Shown: positions 17,051 to 26,455, counted from the stretch's first letter. The stretch is DNA of 64,000 nt from Martelella lutilitoris (GCF_016598595.1 NZ_CP066786.1:705501-769500); one strand, 5' to 3'. A program made the numbers and translations. Notes: generated from the sequence alone by a model not told the origin.

Positions 17051-17494
17051 TCGGAGTCCTTTCCTCCGGATTGCGCATTCACAGGTTGTATTTTGTGGGG
17101 CGGCTGAATTTGTCGGCCGGCCCCTCTTGTCTGCCGCCGGCAGCTCTCTATCTAGGAGGAAGCCGCTGGGCGGAAGCCGGCGAGACGGGAACTTCGTTTC
17201 CAACATTCTCGGCTCTTTGACATGTTTTTGAAGAATTTCGGCGATATGAATAAAATATAAGCTTGGTTTTGATTCGAGTTTCCGGGTAAAACCCACGCAG
17301 TCGCAAACTTGTCCAACCCTTCGTAGTGCGGGAGCGTTCAATGTCTTTCGAGGCGCTGAAAACAATGAACATGAACGAAGCCGGATGCGTGCCGGGTGTG
17401 CTCCGATGCTGTCGCGCGAGCGACAGGGCCGTTAAGGCCGCACACAAGGGTTGAAACAGATTGGCCGGTCATCTTCGGGCCGGAGTTGGTAGTC
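17051..17494. other. Intergenic region after purU
   Basis: 444 bases without a recognised gene. It contains a moderately AT-rich stretch around 17,215-17,280 and a short possible hairpin (TCGCGCGAGCGA, about 17,411-17,422). No promoter element was convincing; reading frames here look like shadows. Confidence 0.35.
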
Positions 17495-17704
17495 ATGAAA
17501 AAGCAGATGGTTGAATTCGGCGGCCAGCCGGTCGGGATTGTCGTTCCCGAAAACGGGCGGCTCAGATTTGTCGCCGTCAAGTTTCACGTCCATGCCTTGG
17601 ACGGCGGCCTTTACGCCACGATGGATGAGTTGCGCGCTGCTATCCGGGATCACCTCTCGCGCTGGTCGGGTGACGATCAGGCCCGGGTGGCCGCTGCGGG
17701 CTAG
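17495..17704 (+). CDS. Small protein of unknown function
   Basis: 69 aa from ATG 17495 (MKKQMVEFGGQPVGIVVPEN), preceded by CGGAGTTGGTAGTC as a plausible ribosome site. Sequence suggests one compact alpha/beta domain: a short beta hairpin region (GIVVPENGRLRFVAVKFHVH) then a helix (TMDELRAAIRDHLSRW). No membrane segment or signal. Not recognised as a named family. It precedes a stress-type operon but is separated from it by a promoter. Confidence 0.6.
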   Translation: MKKQMVEFGGQPVGIVVPENGRLRFVAVKFHVHALDGGLYATMDELRAAIRDHLSRWSGDDQARVAAAG

Positions 17705-17850
17705 TGCGCTGCGGAGACTCTTTGGGCGACCGGGCGGGCTCGGACCCGCGCCTTGATGCCTATTGTGCCGACCGCATGCCGGGCGTAAGCTTGTGCCGTC
17801 GGCCCTCAGATTTTCTCCGATGCGGGTTCGCCGACAGGGGACGGTCGACC

Positions 17851-17875
17851 GGAACAAAAACGACGCTGTCGCGTT
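17851..17875 (+). promoter_or_regulatory. EcfG-type promoter of the YqjD/YqjE-like operon
   Basis: GGAAC (17851-17855), 17 bases, GTT (17873-17875), about 40 bases before the ATG at 17916. It has the same spacing as the three boxes at the phyR locus. Confidence 0.75.
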
Positions 17876-17915
17876 GGAGCGTTCAGTGTCCGAACTCAAA
17901 TTTGGGAGATCAACT

Positions 17916-18245
17916 ATGGCAGAAAGCAAAAGCACCGGCGGCCAGGCTGGCAAGACAACCGAGGCCGACATCCAGGCTCAGATCGACCAATTGCGTGACG
18001 ACATCGCAGGCCTGACGAAGCTGATCGGCACGCTTGGCAATGAAAAGGCATCCGACGCGCGGGCCCGTGCCGAGAAGTTCCGCGACGACGCGACCAGGAA
18101 GGGGCACGAGGCCTATGACCGGGCGCGCGAGGAAGCGATGTCCATCGAGGAGGATATCGAGGATCATATTCGCAGCCGTCCGCTGCAATCCATACTGATG
18201 GCCGCCGGTTTCGGCTTTCTGGCCGCGCTGCTGACGCGGCGTTAA
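17916..18245 (+). CDS. YqjD/ElaB-like (DUF883-type) membrane-anchored protein
   Basis: 109 aa. An Ala/Asp/Arg-rich helical N-terminal part (about 15-85) is followed by RSRPLQSILMAAGFGFLAAL and a terminal LTRR, the typical DUF883 tail: one C-terminal membrane helix ending in basic residues. E. coli relatives are stationary-phase proteins that tether ribosomes to the inner membrane. Start at 17916 has TTGGGAG upstream; a longer frame (17763) would start upstream of the EcfG promoter. Four bases separate it from the next gene. Confidence 0.85.
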   Translation: MAESKSTGGQAGKTTEADIQAQIDQLRDDIAGLTKLIGTLGNEKASDARARAEKFRDDATRKGHEAYDRAREEAMSIEEDIEDHIRSRPLQSILMAAGFGFLAALLTRR

Positions 18246-18248
18246 GGC

Positions 18249-18665
18249 ATGGACCGGTTCATCTCCCTGACAGCTGCCATCATGGCGCTTGATGGCAGCG
18301 CGGTCGCGCGTTCGGCACGGCGCAACGCCGTGCTGGCTGTCATCCTGATTTTTCTGTTTATGTCCGCCTATGTGAGCGGCGTCGTTGCGATTGCGATCTA
18401 TCTGGCCGAAGTCTTCGGTCCGCTCGGCGCGGCGCTGACCGTGGCCATTGCCTCGCTCACGCTTGCGATCTTTGTGCTTGTCTATGCGATGCTGATGAAC
18501 CGCGCGGAGCGGCGGCGCTACCGGGCCGCCAAATACGCGACCGAGGAAATGCTCGAAGGCGTTCTTGGCGTCGTTCCTGTGATGATGCGGCAAAAGCCGA
18601 TCTCGGGGCTTACGGCGGTTGCGGGCCTTGCCTTCGTTCTGGCGCGGGCGTTCCAGAAAAAATAG
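18249..18665 (+). CDS. YqjE-like phage-holin-superfamily membrane protein
   Basis: 138 aa with two adjacent membrane helices (about 25-50 and 55-83) and a basic cytosolic segment NRAERRRYRAAKYATEEMLE. The partner order DUF883 then YqjE-like matches the stress-induced yqjD-yqjE operons of other proteobacteria. It is presumably co-transcribed from the EcfG promoter at 17851. Confidence 0.78.
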   Translation: MDRFISLTAAIMALDGSAVARSARRNAVLAVILIFLFMSAYVSGVVAIAIYLAEVFGPLGAALTVAIASLTLAIFVLVYAMLMNRAERRRYRAAKYATEEMLEGVLGVVPVMMRQKPISGLTAVAGLAFVLARAFQKK

Positions 18666-18783
18666 TGCCGGCTTCCTGCCGGACCGGCGACGCAAGGTCG
18701 CCTATCTGATGCTCCCGGCAGTCCCGTCGGGAGGACGCGAGGGCGCCTGTTGCACGGGCGCGTTTTCCTTGGGGGCGTTTTTC

Positions 18784-19800
18784 ATGACGCATGCATCATA
18801 CGATCTGCCAAAACGGCAACTCGGCACCACCGATATGGCGATTACCCGCACAGGCTTCGGCGCCTGGGCGATCGGCGGCGGGGGCTGGGCGGCAGGCTGG
18901 GGCGCGCAGGACGACAGCGATTCCGTTGCCGCCATTCGCAGGGCGGTCGATGCCGGGATCAACTGGATCGACACGGCCTCCGTTTACGGCCTCGGCCATT
19001 CGGAAGAAGTCGTCGGCAGGGCGATTGCCGGCATGTCGTCCTCCGAGCGACCCTTCATCTTCACAAAATGCGGTATGGTCTGGAACGATGACGATCCGAT
19101 GGAAACGCCGAAGCGGGTCGGCGATCCGGACAGCCTGAAGGCGCAGACGGAAGCTTCTCTGAGACGGCTCGGCGTCGAGGTCATCGACCTGATGCAGATC
19201 CACTGGCCGTCGAACGACGTGCCGCTTGCGGAATACTGGGGTGCGATGTGTGCTCTGAAAGCGGCCGGCAAGGTGCGGGCGATCGGCCTTTCCAACCACG
19301 ACATCGGCCAGCTCGAAGAGGCCGAGTCGATCGGCCACGTGGACACGCTGCAGCCGCCCTTTTCCGCCATTCGCCGCGATACGGCGGCCGACCTCCTGCC
19401 CTGGGCCCGCGCCAACGAAACCGGCGTCATCTGCTACAGTCCGATGCAGGCCGGCCTTCTGACGGGACGTTTCACGGAAGAACGCGCCGCATCCTTGCCT
19501 GATGATGACTGGCGGCGCGGCAGTTCCAATTTCAACGGTTCGGCGCTGACGGCCAATCTGGCGCTGGCCGAAGCGCTGAAGCCGGTGGCCGAGCGCCATG
19601 GTGTCAGCCAGGCAGCGGTTGCCGTTGCATGGGTTCTGGCCTGGCCGGGCCTGACGGGCGCGATTGTCGGCGCGCGCAAGCCCGAACAGATCGACGGCTG
19701 GATTGCCGCCGCCAGCCTGGAACTTGATGATGACGACCTCGACGCGATTGCCGCTGCGATCGAGAAGACCGGTGCCGGAAGCGGGCCCGCCCGCCCCTGA
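18784..19800 (+). CDS. Aldo/keto reductase
   Basis: 338 aa, (beta/alpha)8 NADPH-dependent oxidoreductase. The catalytic tetrad is visible: Asp in NWIDTASVYG (Asp-Tyr pair), Lys in FIFTKCGMVW and His in MQIHWPSNDV. The C-terminal NADPH site reads GAIVGARKPEQIDGW. The N-terminal LGTTDMAITRTGFGAWAIGG is typical of the YajO/AKR11-like branch. Physiological substrate unknown. ATG at 18784 chosen; upstream frame is low-complexity. Followed after 35 bases by a second AKR. Confidence 0.88.
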   Translation: MTHASYDLPKRQLGTTDMAITRTGFGAWAIGGGGWAAGWGAQDDSDSVAAIRRAVDAGINWIDTASVYGLGHSEEVVGRAIAGMSSSERPFIFTKCGMVWNDDDPMETPKRVGDPDSLKAQTEASLRRLGVEVIDLMQIHWPSNDVPLAEYWGAMCALKAAGKVRAIGLSNHDIGQLEEAESIGHVDTLQPPFSAIRRDTAADLLPWARANETGVICYSPMQAGLLTGRFTEERAASLPDDDWRRGSSNFNGSALTANLALAEALKPVAERHGVSQAAVAVAWVLAWPGLTGAIVGARKPEQIDGWIAAASLELDDDDLDAIAAAIEKTGAGSGPARP

Positions 19801-19835
19801 GACGCAGTGACGAAAAGCAGTCTGGAGACGAAAGC

Positions 19836-20648
19836 ATGAGAACCATCAACGGTATCCCCCAGATCGGTTTCGGGACCTGGAAAAGGCGTGGCGACGAGGC
19901 CTACCGGACGGTGCTCGCGGCCCTTGAGGCCGGCTATCGCCATATCGATACGGCGCAGGCCTATGGCAACGAGGCGGAGGTTGGCCGCGCGCTCGCGGAT
20001 TCCGGCGTGGGTCGGGACGAGATTTTCGTGACGACCAAGGTGTGGATCGACAATTACGGCGAGGATGCTTTCCGAAAGAGCGTCGAGGAGAGTTTCGAAA
20101 AGCTCGGCGGCGCGGAAATTGATCTCCTTCTGTTGCACTGGCCGGGTCGCGCCGACGGGCCGGCATTCGAGGACTATATCGGCCGACTGGCCGACGTGCA
20201 TGATGCCGGCCTTGCCAAACGGATCGGTGTTTCCAATTTCACCCGCGGGCTGATGGACAAGGCTGCCGGTTTGCTCGGCGATCGCAAGATCGCTGCCAAT
20301 CAGGTGGAATGCCATGTTTTCCACCAGAACCGGCTGGTTGCCGATTATTGCGACAGCCATGGCATCGCCTTCACCGCCTACTCGCCGCTGGCGCAGGGCA
20401 AGATTGCGGGAGATCCGACACTTAAGGCAATCGGCGCGGCCCACGGCGTGTCCGAGGGCGAGATTGCGCTTGCCTTCCTGATGGCGGAAGCCCATGTGGT
20501 GATCCCGACCTCGAGCAAGCCGGAACGGGTGAAGTCGAACCTTGCGGCCGCCGACATCGAACTCTCGCAGGACGAGATCAGACGTTTGAGAGCCCTCGAC
20601 AAGGGCGAACGGCTGATCGACCCGGAATGGGCGCCGGACTGGGACTGA
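19836..20648 (+). CDS. Aldo/keto reductase (AKR5 / 2,5-diketo-gluconate reductase-like)
   Basis: 270 aa. Family signatures: GYRHIDTAQAYGNEAEVGRAL (Asp-Tyr), FVTTKVWIDN (Lys), LLLLHWPG (His), and C-terminal HVVIPTSSKPERVKSNL. Short-form AKR that reduces small keto sugars, glyoxals or aldehydes; exact substrate not evident. Probably in one transcription unit with the preceding AKR and ended by the terminator at 20660. Confidence 0.88.
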   Translation: MRTINGIPQIGFGTWKRRGDEAYRTVLAALEAGYRHIDTAQAYGNEAEVGRALADSGVGRDEIFVTTKVWIDNYGEDAFRKSVEESFEKLGGAEIDLLLLHWPGRADGPAFEDYIGRLADVHDAGLAKRIGVSNFTRGLMDKAAGLLGDRKIAANQVECHVFHQNRLVADYCDSHGIAFTAYSPLAQGKIAGDPTLKAIGAAHGVSEGEIALAFLMAEAHVVIPTSSKPERVKSNLAAADIELSQDEIRRLRALDKGERLIDPEWAPDWD

Positions 20649-20659
20649 GCGACAGCAGG

Positions 20660-20697
20660 CTTGGCAGCACTTGCAGAGGAGTGCTGCCAAGTCTTTG
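20660..20697 (+). terminator. Terminator after the second aldo/keto reductase
   Basis: Perfect 12-bp stem CTTGGCAGCACT / AGTGCTGCCAAG with an 8-base loop, followed by TCTTTG. The stem is strong, but the T-tract is short. Confidence 0.75.
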
Positions 20698-20784
20698 AAA
20701 AATATCGCAAAAATCAAATTTCGGATTGAAGCCGTCGCGAAAATACGTCAGCCTTTGGAATTGTCAACGACAATGAGGTGGAAC

Positions 20785-21057
20785 ATGCGATTTGCTTCGG
20801 AACTTGAAATGCAGCTTGCCGGCTACGGGCTGACCACGGCCCATATTTTCTATCGTCTCCCCGATTTCGACAGCCTCCTGCAGACCTATCTCTGGCAGGA
20901 TTACGATCTGGCGCCCGATTTTCCGCAAATGCACAAATTTCTCGATTTCTGGAAGCAGAACCTCGACGGCCCGCTGCACTCGGTTCGCTATGCCCACAAG
21001 CGGCTGATCGGTCCCAATGAATGGCGTCAGGTTTCGGGCGAGATCACGCTGCACTGA
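20785..21057 (+). CDS. usg: Usg family protein
   Basis: 90 aa. The sequence TTAHIFYRLPDFDSLLQTYL and QDYDLAPDFPQMHKFLDFW is characteristic of the alphaproteobacterial Usg family, small cytosolic proteins of unknown biochemical role. The start at 20785 is supported by AGGTGG just upstream; ATG at 20773 in the same frame is possible. Its stop lies six bases from the convergent deoA stop. Confidence 0.85.
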   Translation: MRFASELEMQLAGYGLTTAHIFYRLPDFDSLLQTYLWQDYDLAPDFPQMHKFLDFWKQNLDGPLHSVRYAHKRLIGPNEWRQVSGEITLH

Positions 21058-21063
21058 TCGCGC

Positions 21064-22380
21064 TCAGGCTTCGCCGATCCGCTCGATTACCAGCGGTCTG
21101 TCGGCAGGCGCTTCATCCGCGATCGCATAGGCGTCACGCAATGCCAGCATTGCGGCCTCGCAATCGCCTTCAGTTGCCGCGTGGACGAGGCCGAGCGGCG
21201 CGCCTGCCTCGACAAACGTGCCGAGCGGCAGGAGCCCGGAGAACCCGACGCGATGGTCTATGCGCGCGTCGGACCTGATGCGTCCGCCGCCAAGCGTGAC
21301 CACGCCGATGCCCAGCGCCTTTGCGTCCGCCGCTGCCAGGTAGCCGGACCGCGCCGCCGCGACGGGGCGGATGACGGGAGCCCTCGGCAGATAGTCCGCG
21401 GATTTCTCGACGAAATCAGCCGGTCCGCCCAATGCCGCGACCATGCGCCCGAAGCATTCCACCGCCTCGCCGCTTGCCAATGTCGCGTCCGCAAAGGCCT
21501 TGGCCTCCGCGTGCGTTTCGGCAAGGCCCGCGCCGCATATCATCTCGGCGGCAAGTTCCAGGACGACTCTCTCAAGCCTTGTGCCCGCCTTTTCACCCTT
21601 CAGGAAGGCAAGCGCGTTTTCGATTTCGACCGCATTGCCGACGGCGTCAGCCAGAGGCTCGTTCATGTCGGTGACCAGCGCCGTCGTGGCAAGGCCAGCG
21701 CCGTTTGCAACCTTGACCAGCAGTTGCGCGAGAGCGGCGGCATCGTCGGTATTCCGCATGAATGCGCCATTGCCGGCCTTGACGTCGAGTACCAGCGACT
21801 GAAGCCCGGCGGCAAGCTTCTTCGACAGGATCGAGGAGACGATCAGCGGCATGGACTCCACCGTCGCAGTTACGTCGCGGATGGCGTAAAGCCGTTTGTC
21901 GGCTGGCGCCAGCGCGCCGGTCTGGCCGACAATTGCGCAGCCGGCCTCGGCAATCGCGCGGCGCAGGCTTCCCTCGTCGGGGCTGACATCATAGCCGGGA
22001 ATGGATTCCAGCTTGTCGAGCGTGCCGCCTGTGGGCCCGAGCCCACGGCCGGAAATCATCGGCACGGCAAGGCCGGCTGCCGCCGCGATCGGCGCCAGCA
22101 TCAGCGAGACATTGTCGCCGATCCCGCCGGTCGAATGCTTATCGGCCACCGGACGATCGATGCCCGGCCAGGCGAGAACCGCTCCGCTGTCGCGCATGGC
22201 AAGGGTCAGCGCCACGGTCTCCGTTTCGTCCATGCCCTGGAAATAGACGGCCATGGCGAAGGCGGCAGCCTGCGCTTCGGAAAGCGTCTCGTCTGACAGC
22301 GCGCGGACGAATTCCGTAATTTCTGCGGCCGAAAGCGCGAAGCCGTCGCGTTTCCTGCGGATCGTCTCCGGCGCCAGCAT
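21064..22380 (-). CDS. deoA: Thymidine phosphorylase
   Basis: 438 aa, near the usual 440. The family signature DKHSTGGIGDN is present, as are SGRGLGPTGGTLDKLESIPG and the nucleoside-site RDVTATVESMPLI. The start at 22380 (MLAPETIRRKRDGF) is the family start; the frame extends upstream into deoC but without coding sense. DeoA cleaves thymidine to thymine and deoxyribose-1-phosphate; it is the last gene of the salvage operon. No upp follows it. Confidence 0.95.
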   Translation of the reverse strand: MLAPETIRRKRDGFALSAAEITEFVRALSDETLSEAQAAAFAMAVYFQGMDETETVALTLAMRDSGAVLAWPGIDRPVADKHSTGGIGDNVSLMLAPIAAAAGLAVPMISGRGLGPTGGTLDKLESIPGYDVSPDEGSLRRAIAEAGCAIVGQTGALAPADKRLYAIRDVTATVESMPLIVSSILSKKLAAGLQSLVLDVKAGNGAFMRNTDDAAALAQLLVKVANGAGLATTALVTDMNEPLADAVGNAVEIENALAFLKGEKAGTRLERVVLELAAEMICGAGLAETHAEAKAFADATLASGEAVECFGRMVAALGGPADFVEKSADYLPRAPVIRPVAAARSGYLAAADAKALGIGVVTLGGGRIRSDARIDHRVGFSGLLPLGTFVEAGAPLGLVHAATEGDCEAAMLALRDAYAIADEAPADRPLVIERIGEA

Positions 22381-22388
22381 CGGCTGCC

Positions 22389-23162
22389 CTAATAACCGCT
22401 GCCGGTGACGGTCGACTGCTTGCCCGCGAGCACGCCCTGGATGTCGTCCAGAAGTCCGGACGCGCCGAAGCGGAAAGTCGTCGGCATCACCCAGCCTTCG
22501 CCCATCACCGTTTCGGCAAGGCTCAGGTAAAGCTGCGCATCGCGCACCGAGGAGATGCCGCCCGCCGGCTTGAAGCCAACCTTGCGACCGGCCTCGCGGA
22601 TGACGCCGAGCATGATGTCGGCGGCTTCCAGCGTGGCATTGACCTTGACCTTGCCGGTCGACGTCTTGATGAAGTCTGCGCCCTCGGCAATGGCGATCGT
22701 GGCCGCCTTGCGGATGAGGGCCGCATCGGCCAGTTCGCCCGTTTCGAGGATCACCTTGAGCAGGACGGGTTCGCGGCAGAGGAAGCGGATCGCGCGGACC
22801 ATTTCGCTCGCCGCCCATTCATTGCCGGCCTTCAGCTTGTTGTAGGGAATGACGAGGTCGATCTCGTCCGCGCCGTCGCGGATTGCCTGTTCGGTCTCTT
22901 CCTCCACGGCGCTGATCGACATGTCGCCCGAGGGGAAATTGACCACGGTGGCGATCTTGATCATGTGGTCGGTCCCGAGCATCTGTCGGGCGAGGCTCAC
23001 GAAGCGCGGCCAGATGCAGATCGCCGCCGGCGTGCCGTAGGGCGTGTAGGCGCGCGCGATCAGCGCCTCGATATCCTTCTCGGTGCAATCGTCGGAAAGG
23101 TTCGTCAGGTCCAGGAGCGAAAGCGAAACCGAAGCGGCTTCCTGCTCTGTATGGTGTTTCAT
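22389..23162 (-). CDS. deoC: Deoxyribose-phosphate aldolase
   Basis: 257 aa. Schiff-base lysine in FIKTSTGKV, and the second lysine in GFKPAGGISS, are both present, with VVNFPSGD upstream. DeoC converts deoxyribose-5-phosphate to glyceraldehyde-3-phosphate and acetaldehyde. Start at 23162 (MKHHTEQEAAS) has GAGGGG upstream and overlaps the punA end region; TTG at 23180 is an alternative. Confidence 0.95.
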   Translation of the reverse strand: MKHHTEQEAASVSLSLLDLTNLSDDCTEKDIEALIARAYTPYGTPAAICIWPRFVSLARQMLGTDHMIKIATVVNFPSGDMSISAVEEETEQAIRDGADEIDLVIPYNKLKAGNEWAASEMVRAIRFLCREPVLLKVILETGELADAALIRKAATIAIAEGADFIKTSTGKVKVNATLEAADIMLGVIREAGRKVGFKPAGGISSVRDAQLYLSLAETVMGEGWVMPTTFRFGASGLLDDIQGVLAGKQSTVTGSGY

Positions 23163-23166
23163 GGCC

Positions 23167-23961
23167 TTACCCCTCGCCAATCAGGCGTTTGACAATGGCG
23201 GCCAGCTTGCGGCCGCCGATCGGCGCCATTTCCTTGGTTTCCTCATGGCCGAGTTCCCCCTGGCTCATGCCGGCGCCGAAATTCGTGATGACGGAAGCCG
23301 CAGCGACCCTCAGACCCAGAAAGCGCGCCAGAATGACCTCGGGCACAGTGGACATGCCGACAGCGTCGGCGCCCAGCGTCCGGGCCATGCGGATTTCCGC
23401 CGGTGTTTCGAAACTCGGACCTGAAAACCACATATAGACGCCTTCGGCAAGCTCAATATCCAAATCGCGGGACGCCTGCCGCATCGCTTCCGCCAAGCCG
23501 AGGTCATATGCCTGGCTCATGCCGGTGAAGCGGCGGTCGGACTTCTCGCCGACCAGCGGGTTCATGCCGGAATAGTTGATATGGTCGGTAATCAGCATCA
23601 CCGAGCCCGGCGGCATGTCCTGTTTCAGCGATCCGGCGGCGTTGGTCAACAGGAGTTCCTCGATGCCGAGAGCAGCGAGCGTCTCGAGCGGAACGCGCAT
23701 CGCCGCCGCGTCGCCCTGTTCATAATAGTGCACCCGGCCCGACAGCATGATCACCGGCGTGCCGGCAAGCCCGCCGATCACGACCGAGCCTTCATGGCCG
23801 CTGACGGCGCTTATGGGAAAGCCGGGCAGTTCGGAGAAGGCGAAATACTGTTTGTCGGAAAGCGCATCCGTCAGCCCGCCGAGGCCGGAGCCGAGAACCA
23901 TGGCGGTGCGGGGTTTCAGGTCGCCAAGCGCCTCGCGCAGCAGAAGGGCAGCGTCGCTCAT
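23167..23961 (-). CDS. punA: Purine-nucleoside phosphorylase
   Basis: 264 aa, trimeric PNP family. Phosphate-binding GSGLGGLTDAL near residue 24, HYYEQGD, NAAGSLKQDMPPG and SGPSFETPAEIRMARTLGAD with GMSTVPE are typical. Cleaves purine (deoxy)nucleosides phosphorolytically. The first bases overlap the cdd stop, so the two are translationally coupled. Confidence 0.95.
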   Translation of the reverse strand: MSDAALLLREALGDLKPRTAMVLGSGLGGLTDALSDKQYFAFSELPGFPISAVSGHEGSVVIGGLAGTPVIMLSGRVHYYEQGDAAAMRVPLETLAALGIEELLLTNAAGSLKQDMPPGSVMLITDHINYSGMNPLVGEKSDRRFTGMSQAYDLGLAEAMRQASRDLDIELAEGVYMWFSGPSFETPAEIRMARTLGADAVGMSTVPEVILARFLGLRVAAASVITNFGAGMSQGELGHEETKEMAPIGGRKLAAIVKRLIGEG

Positions 23962-24356
23962 CCGATCTCACCGGTGGCAAAGGCGTGCGGCAGCAGTTCG
24001 GCCACGGTCACCGTTTCGCGAACGCCGCCATCGTCACAAAGGTAGACCTTGGTGTCGGGGTCGGAAAACTCGGCAAGCTTCTGCCGGCAGCCGCCGCAGG
24101 GCGGGCAGAGCGCAAGGCGCGGCGCATAGACGGCAGCTGCCTTTATCTTCAGCGCGCCGCCCATCACCATGTGGCCGATGGCCACGCCTTCGGCGCAGAT
24201 GCCTTCCGGAAAGGCGAGATTTTCGACATTGGCGCCGGCGAAGACCTGCCCGTCATCCGTCAGCAGGGCAGCGCCCACCGGAAACTTCGAATAGGGCGCA
24301 TAGGCCCTGGCGCTGGCCGCCCGGGCCGTCTCGAAAAGTTCTTCAGCCGTTGCCAT
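23958..24356 (-). CDS. cdd: Cytidine deaminase
   Basis: 132 aa, the homotetrameric form. Zinc and catalytic motifs CAEGVAIG and PCGGCRQ are intact. Deaminates cytidine and deoxycytidine to uridine and deoxyuridine. Overlaps punA by four bases and follows the permease gene by four. Confidence 0.96.
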   Translation of the reverse strand: MATAEELFETARAASARAYAPYSKFPVGAALLTDDGQVFAGANVENLAFPEGICAEGVAIGHMVMGGALKIKAAAVYAPRLALCPPCGGCRQKLAEFSDPDTKVYLCDDGGVRETVTVAELLPHAFATGEIG

Positions 24357-24360
24357 CGTC

Positions 24361-25332
24361 TCACCGCTCCTTGGTGTAGGGAATGCCGCCGGCCTTCGGC
24401 GGACGCGCCGTGCCGATGAAGCCGGCCAGAAGCACGCAGGTGAGGATATAGGGCAGGGCCTGGTAGAACTGGACCGGAACCTCGCCGATCAGCGGCATGG
24501 ACTTGCCCTGCATGAAGTTCGAAAACGCGCCGAGGAAACCGAACAGCAGGCAGGCGAACATGACGGGGACCGGCTTCCACTTGGCAAAGATCAGCGCCGC
24601 CAGCGCAATATAACCCTTGCCGGCCGACATGTTGTTGATGAAGGAGGCCGACTGGGCGATCGCGAGATATGTGCCGGAAAAGCCGCAGAGGAAGCCGGCG
24701 ATGATGACGGCGCGGTAGCGCAGCCAGACTACCGATATGCCGGCGGTGTCGACCGCGCCCGGATTTTCGCCGACGGCGCGCAATCTCAGGCCGAAGCGGG
24801 TCTTGTAGACCACCCACCAGACGATCGGCACGGTGATGAAGGCGAGATAGACGAGGATGTTCTGGCCCGAGATCACATCGGCATAGAATTTGCCGAGAAA
24901 GCCCATCTCTCTTGCCGCCTCCGCGCCTGGAAACTCGATCTCGGTAAACCGCGCGGTGTTTGCGAGTTGCGGGGTGCGCCCGCCCTGTCGGAACCAGGCA
25001 TTGCCGAGCACGACGGTCAGCCCGGCGGCGACGAAGTTGAGCGCCACGCCGGAGACGATCTGGTTGCCGCGCGCGGTAATCGAGGCATAGCCGTGAACGA
25101 GGCTGAAGAGGATGGAGACGAGGATGCCGCCCGTAAGCCCGAGCCAGGGCGAGCCGGTATAATAGGCCACCACGGCGGAGGCGAAGGCGGATGCCAGCAT
25201 CTTGCCCTCAAGGCCGATGTCGAAAATCCCCGAGCGTTCCGAGAACAGGCCGGCAAGGGCTGTGAAGATCAGCGGAATGGAAAGCCTGATGGTGGAGCCG
25301 AGCATGCCGACAATGATATCAACCGTATGCAT
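24361..25332 (-). CDS. Nucleoside ABC transporter permease
   Basis: 323 aa with about eight membrane helices. It is the second permease of a BMP-type nucleoside importer (branched-chain amino acid permease superfamily). Motifs ERSGIFDIGLEGKMLASAFA and RAVGENPGAVDTAGI are typical of this group. Three bases from the upstream permease stop. Role deduced from the adjoining BMP protein and salvage enzymes. Confidence 0.9.
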   Translation of the reverse strand: MHTVDIIVGMLGSTIRLSIPLIFTALAGLFSERSGIFDIGLEGKMLASAFASAVVAYYTGSPWLGLTGGILVSILFSLVHGYASITARGNQIVSGVALNFVAAGLTVVLGNAWFRQGGRTPQLANTARFTEIEFPGAEAAREMGFLGKFYADVISGQNILVYLAFITVPIVWWVVYKTRFGLRLRAVGENPGAVDTAGISVVWLRYRAVIIAGFLCGFSGTYLAIAQSASFINNMSAGKGYIALAALIFAKWKPVPVMFACLLFGFLGAFSNFMQGKSMPLIGEVPVQFYQALPYILTCVLLAGFIGTARPPKAGGIPYTKER

Positions 25333-25335
25333 GGA

Positions 25336-26448
25336 TCAGGCCTCCGCCAACATCTGTCGTCTTGAAAACACCCTGACAAGGGCCGGCCGGTAGAGAAACT
25401 CAAGCGCGCCGGCAAACAGGATGACGAGACCCTGGATCATCACGATCATGTCGCGGGTGATTTGCGGCATCATGAAGGAAAGCTGCGCGCCGCCCTGATA
25501 GAGAATACCGAACAGGATCGCCGCCAGAAGGATGCCGAGGGGATGGTTGCGGCCCATCAGCGACACGGCGATGCCGACGAACCCGGCGCCGCCGACGAAT
25601 TCCACCTGAAGCCGGTCGGCGGACCCCATCACCACATTGAGCGCCATCATGCCCGCAAGGCCTCCCGAAAGGAGCATGGTGACGATCACCGTGCGGGCAT
25701 AGGGAATGCCGGCATAGGTGGCGGCCGACTTGCTCATGCCGAGCGCACGCACGGAATAGCCGAACTTGGTGCGCCAGATCAGGAACCAGACGGCAACGCA
25801 CATGACGAGGCTGATGATGAAGGAAACGTTGAGCGGTGCGGGGCCGAGCCTGGAACCGAACATCGCCATCAGCCAGTCAAGGTTGGGCAGCTGGCCGCCG
25901 GGGCCAAAGCCGCGTGTTTCCGGCGACATGGCGCCCGCGGGCTTCAGCACATGCACCAGAAGATAGACCATCAGCGCTGCGCCGATGAAATTGAACATGA
26001 TCGTTGTGATGACGATATGGCTGCCGCGCCTGGCCTGCAGCCATGCGGGGATGAAGGCCCATGCGGCGCCGAATATGCCGGCGCCCAGAATGGCGAACGG
26101 CATCGTTACATACCACGGCACATACTGGTCGAGCGCCAGCGCAACCAGCGCGCAGCCGAGCCCGCCGACATAGGCCTGGCCTTCCGAGCCGATATTGAAG
26201 AGACCGGCATGATAGGCCATCGCCACGGAGAGTCCGGTGAAGATGAAGTTGGTCGCATAATAGAGCGTGAAGCCGACGCCCATGCCGTTGCCGAGCGCGC
26301 CGTTGAGGAGGTAACCCAGTGCCTCGAAGGGGTTCTGGCCGATCAACCAGATCACCAGTCCGGAAATGACGAGGGCGGTGACGAGGTTCAGGAGCGGCAT
26401 CAGGAAGAAAGTGACCCAGCCGGGCAGGGGCGTGTTGGCAGCGCTCAT
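25336..26448 (-). CDS. Nucleoside ABC transporter permease
   Basis: 370 aa, about nine to ten membrane helices. Contains GLFNIGSEGQAYVGGLGCA and RALGMSKSAATYAGI, the signatures of YufP/NupP-like permeases that pair with the smaller permease next door. Tightly packed in the operon between the ATPase and the other permease. Confidence 0.9.
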   Translation of the reverse strand: MSAANTPLPGWVTFFLMPLLNLVTALVISGLVIWLIGQNPFEALGYLLNGALGNGMGVGFTLYYATNFIFTGLSVAMAYHAGLFNIGSEGQAYVGGLGCALVALALDQYVPWYVTMPFAILGAGIFGAAWAFIPAWLQARRGSHIVITTIMFNFIGAALMVYLLVHVLKPAGAMSPETRGFGPGGQLPNLDWLMAMFGSRLGPAPLNVSFIISLVMCVAVWFLIWRTKFGYSVRALGMSKSAATYAGIPYARTVIVTMLLSGGLAGMMALNVVMGSADRLQVEFVGGAGFVGIAVSLMGRNHPLGILLAAILFGILYQGGAQLSFMMPQITRDMIVMIQGLVILFAGALEFLYRPALVRVFSRRQMLAEA

Positions 26449-26455
26449 TTCGACC

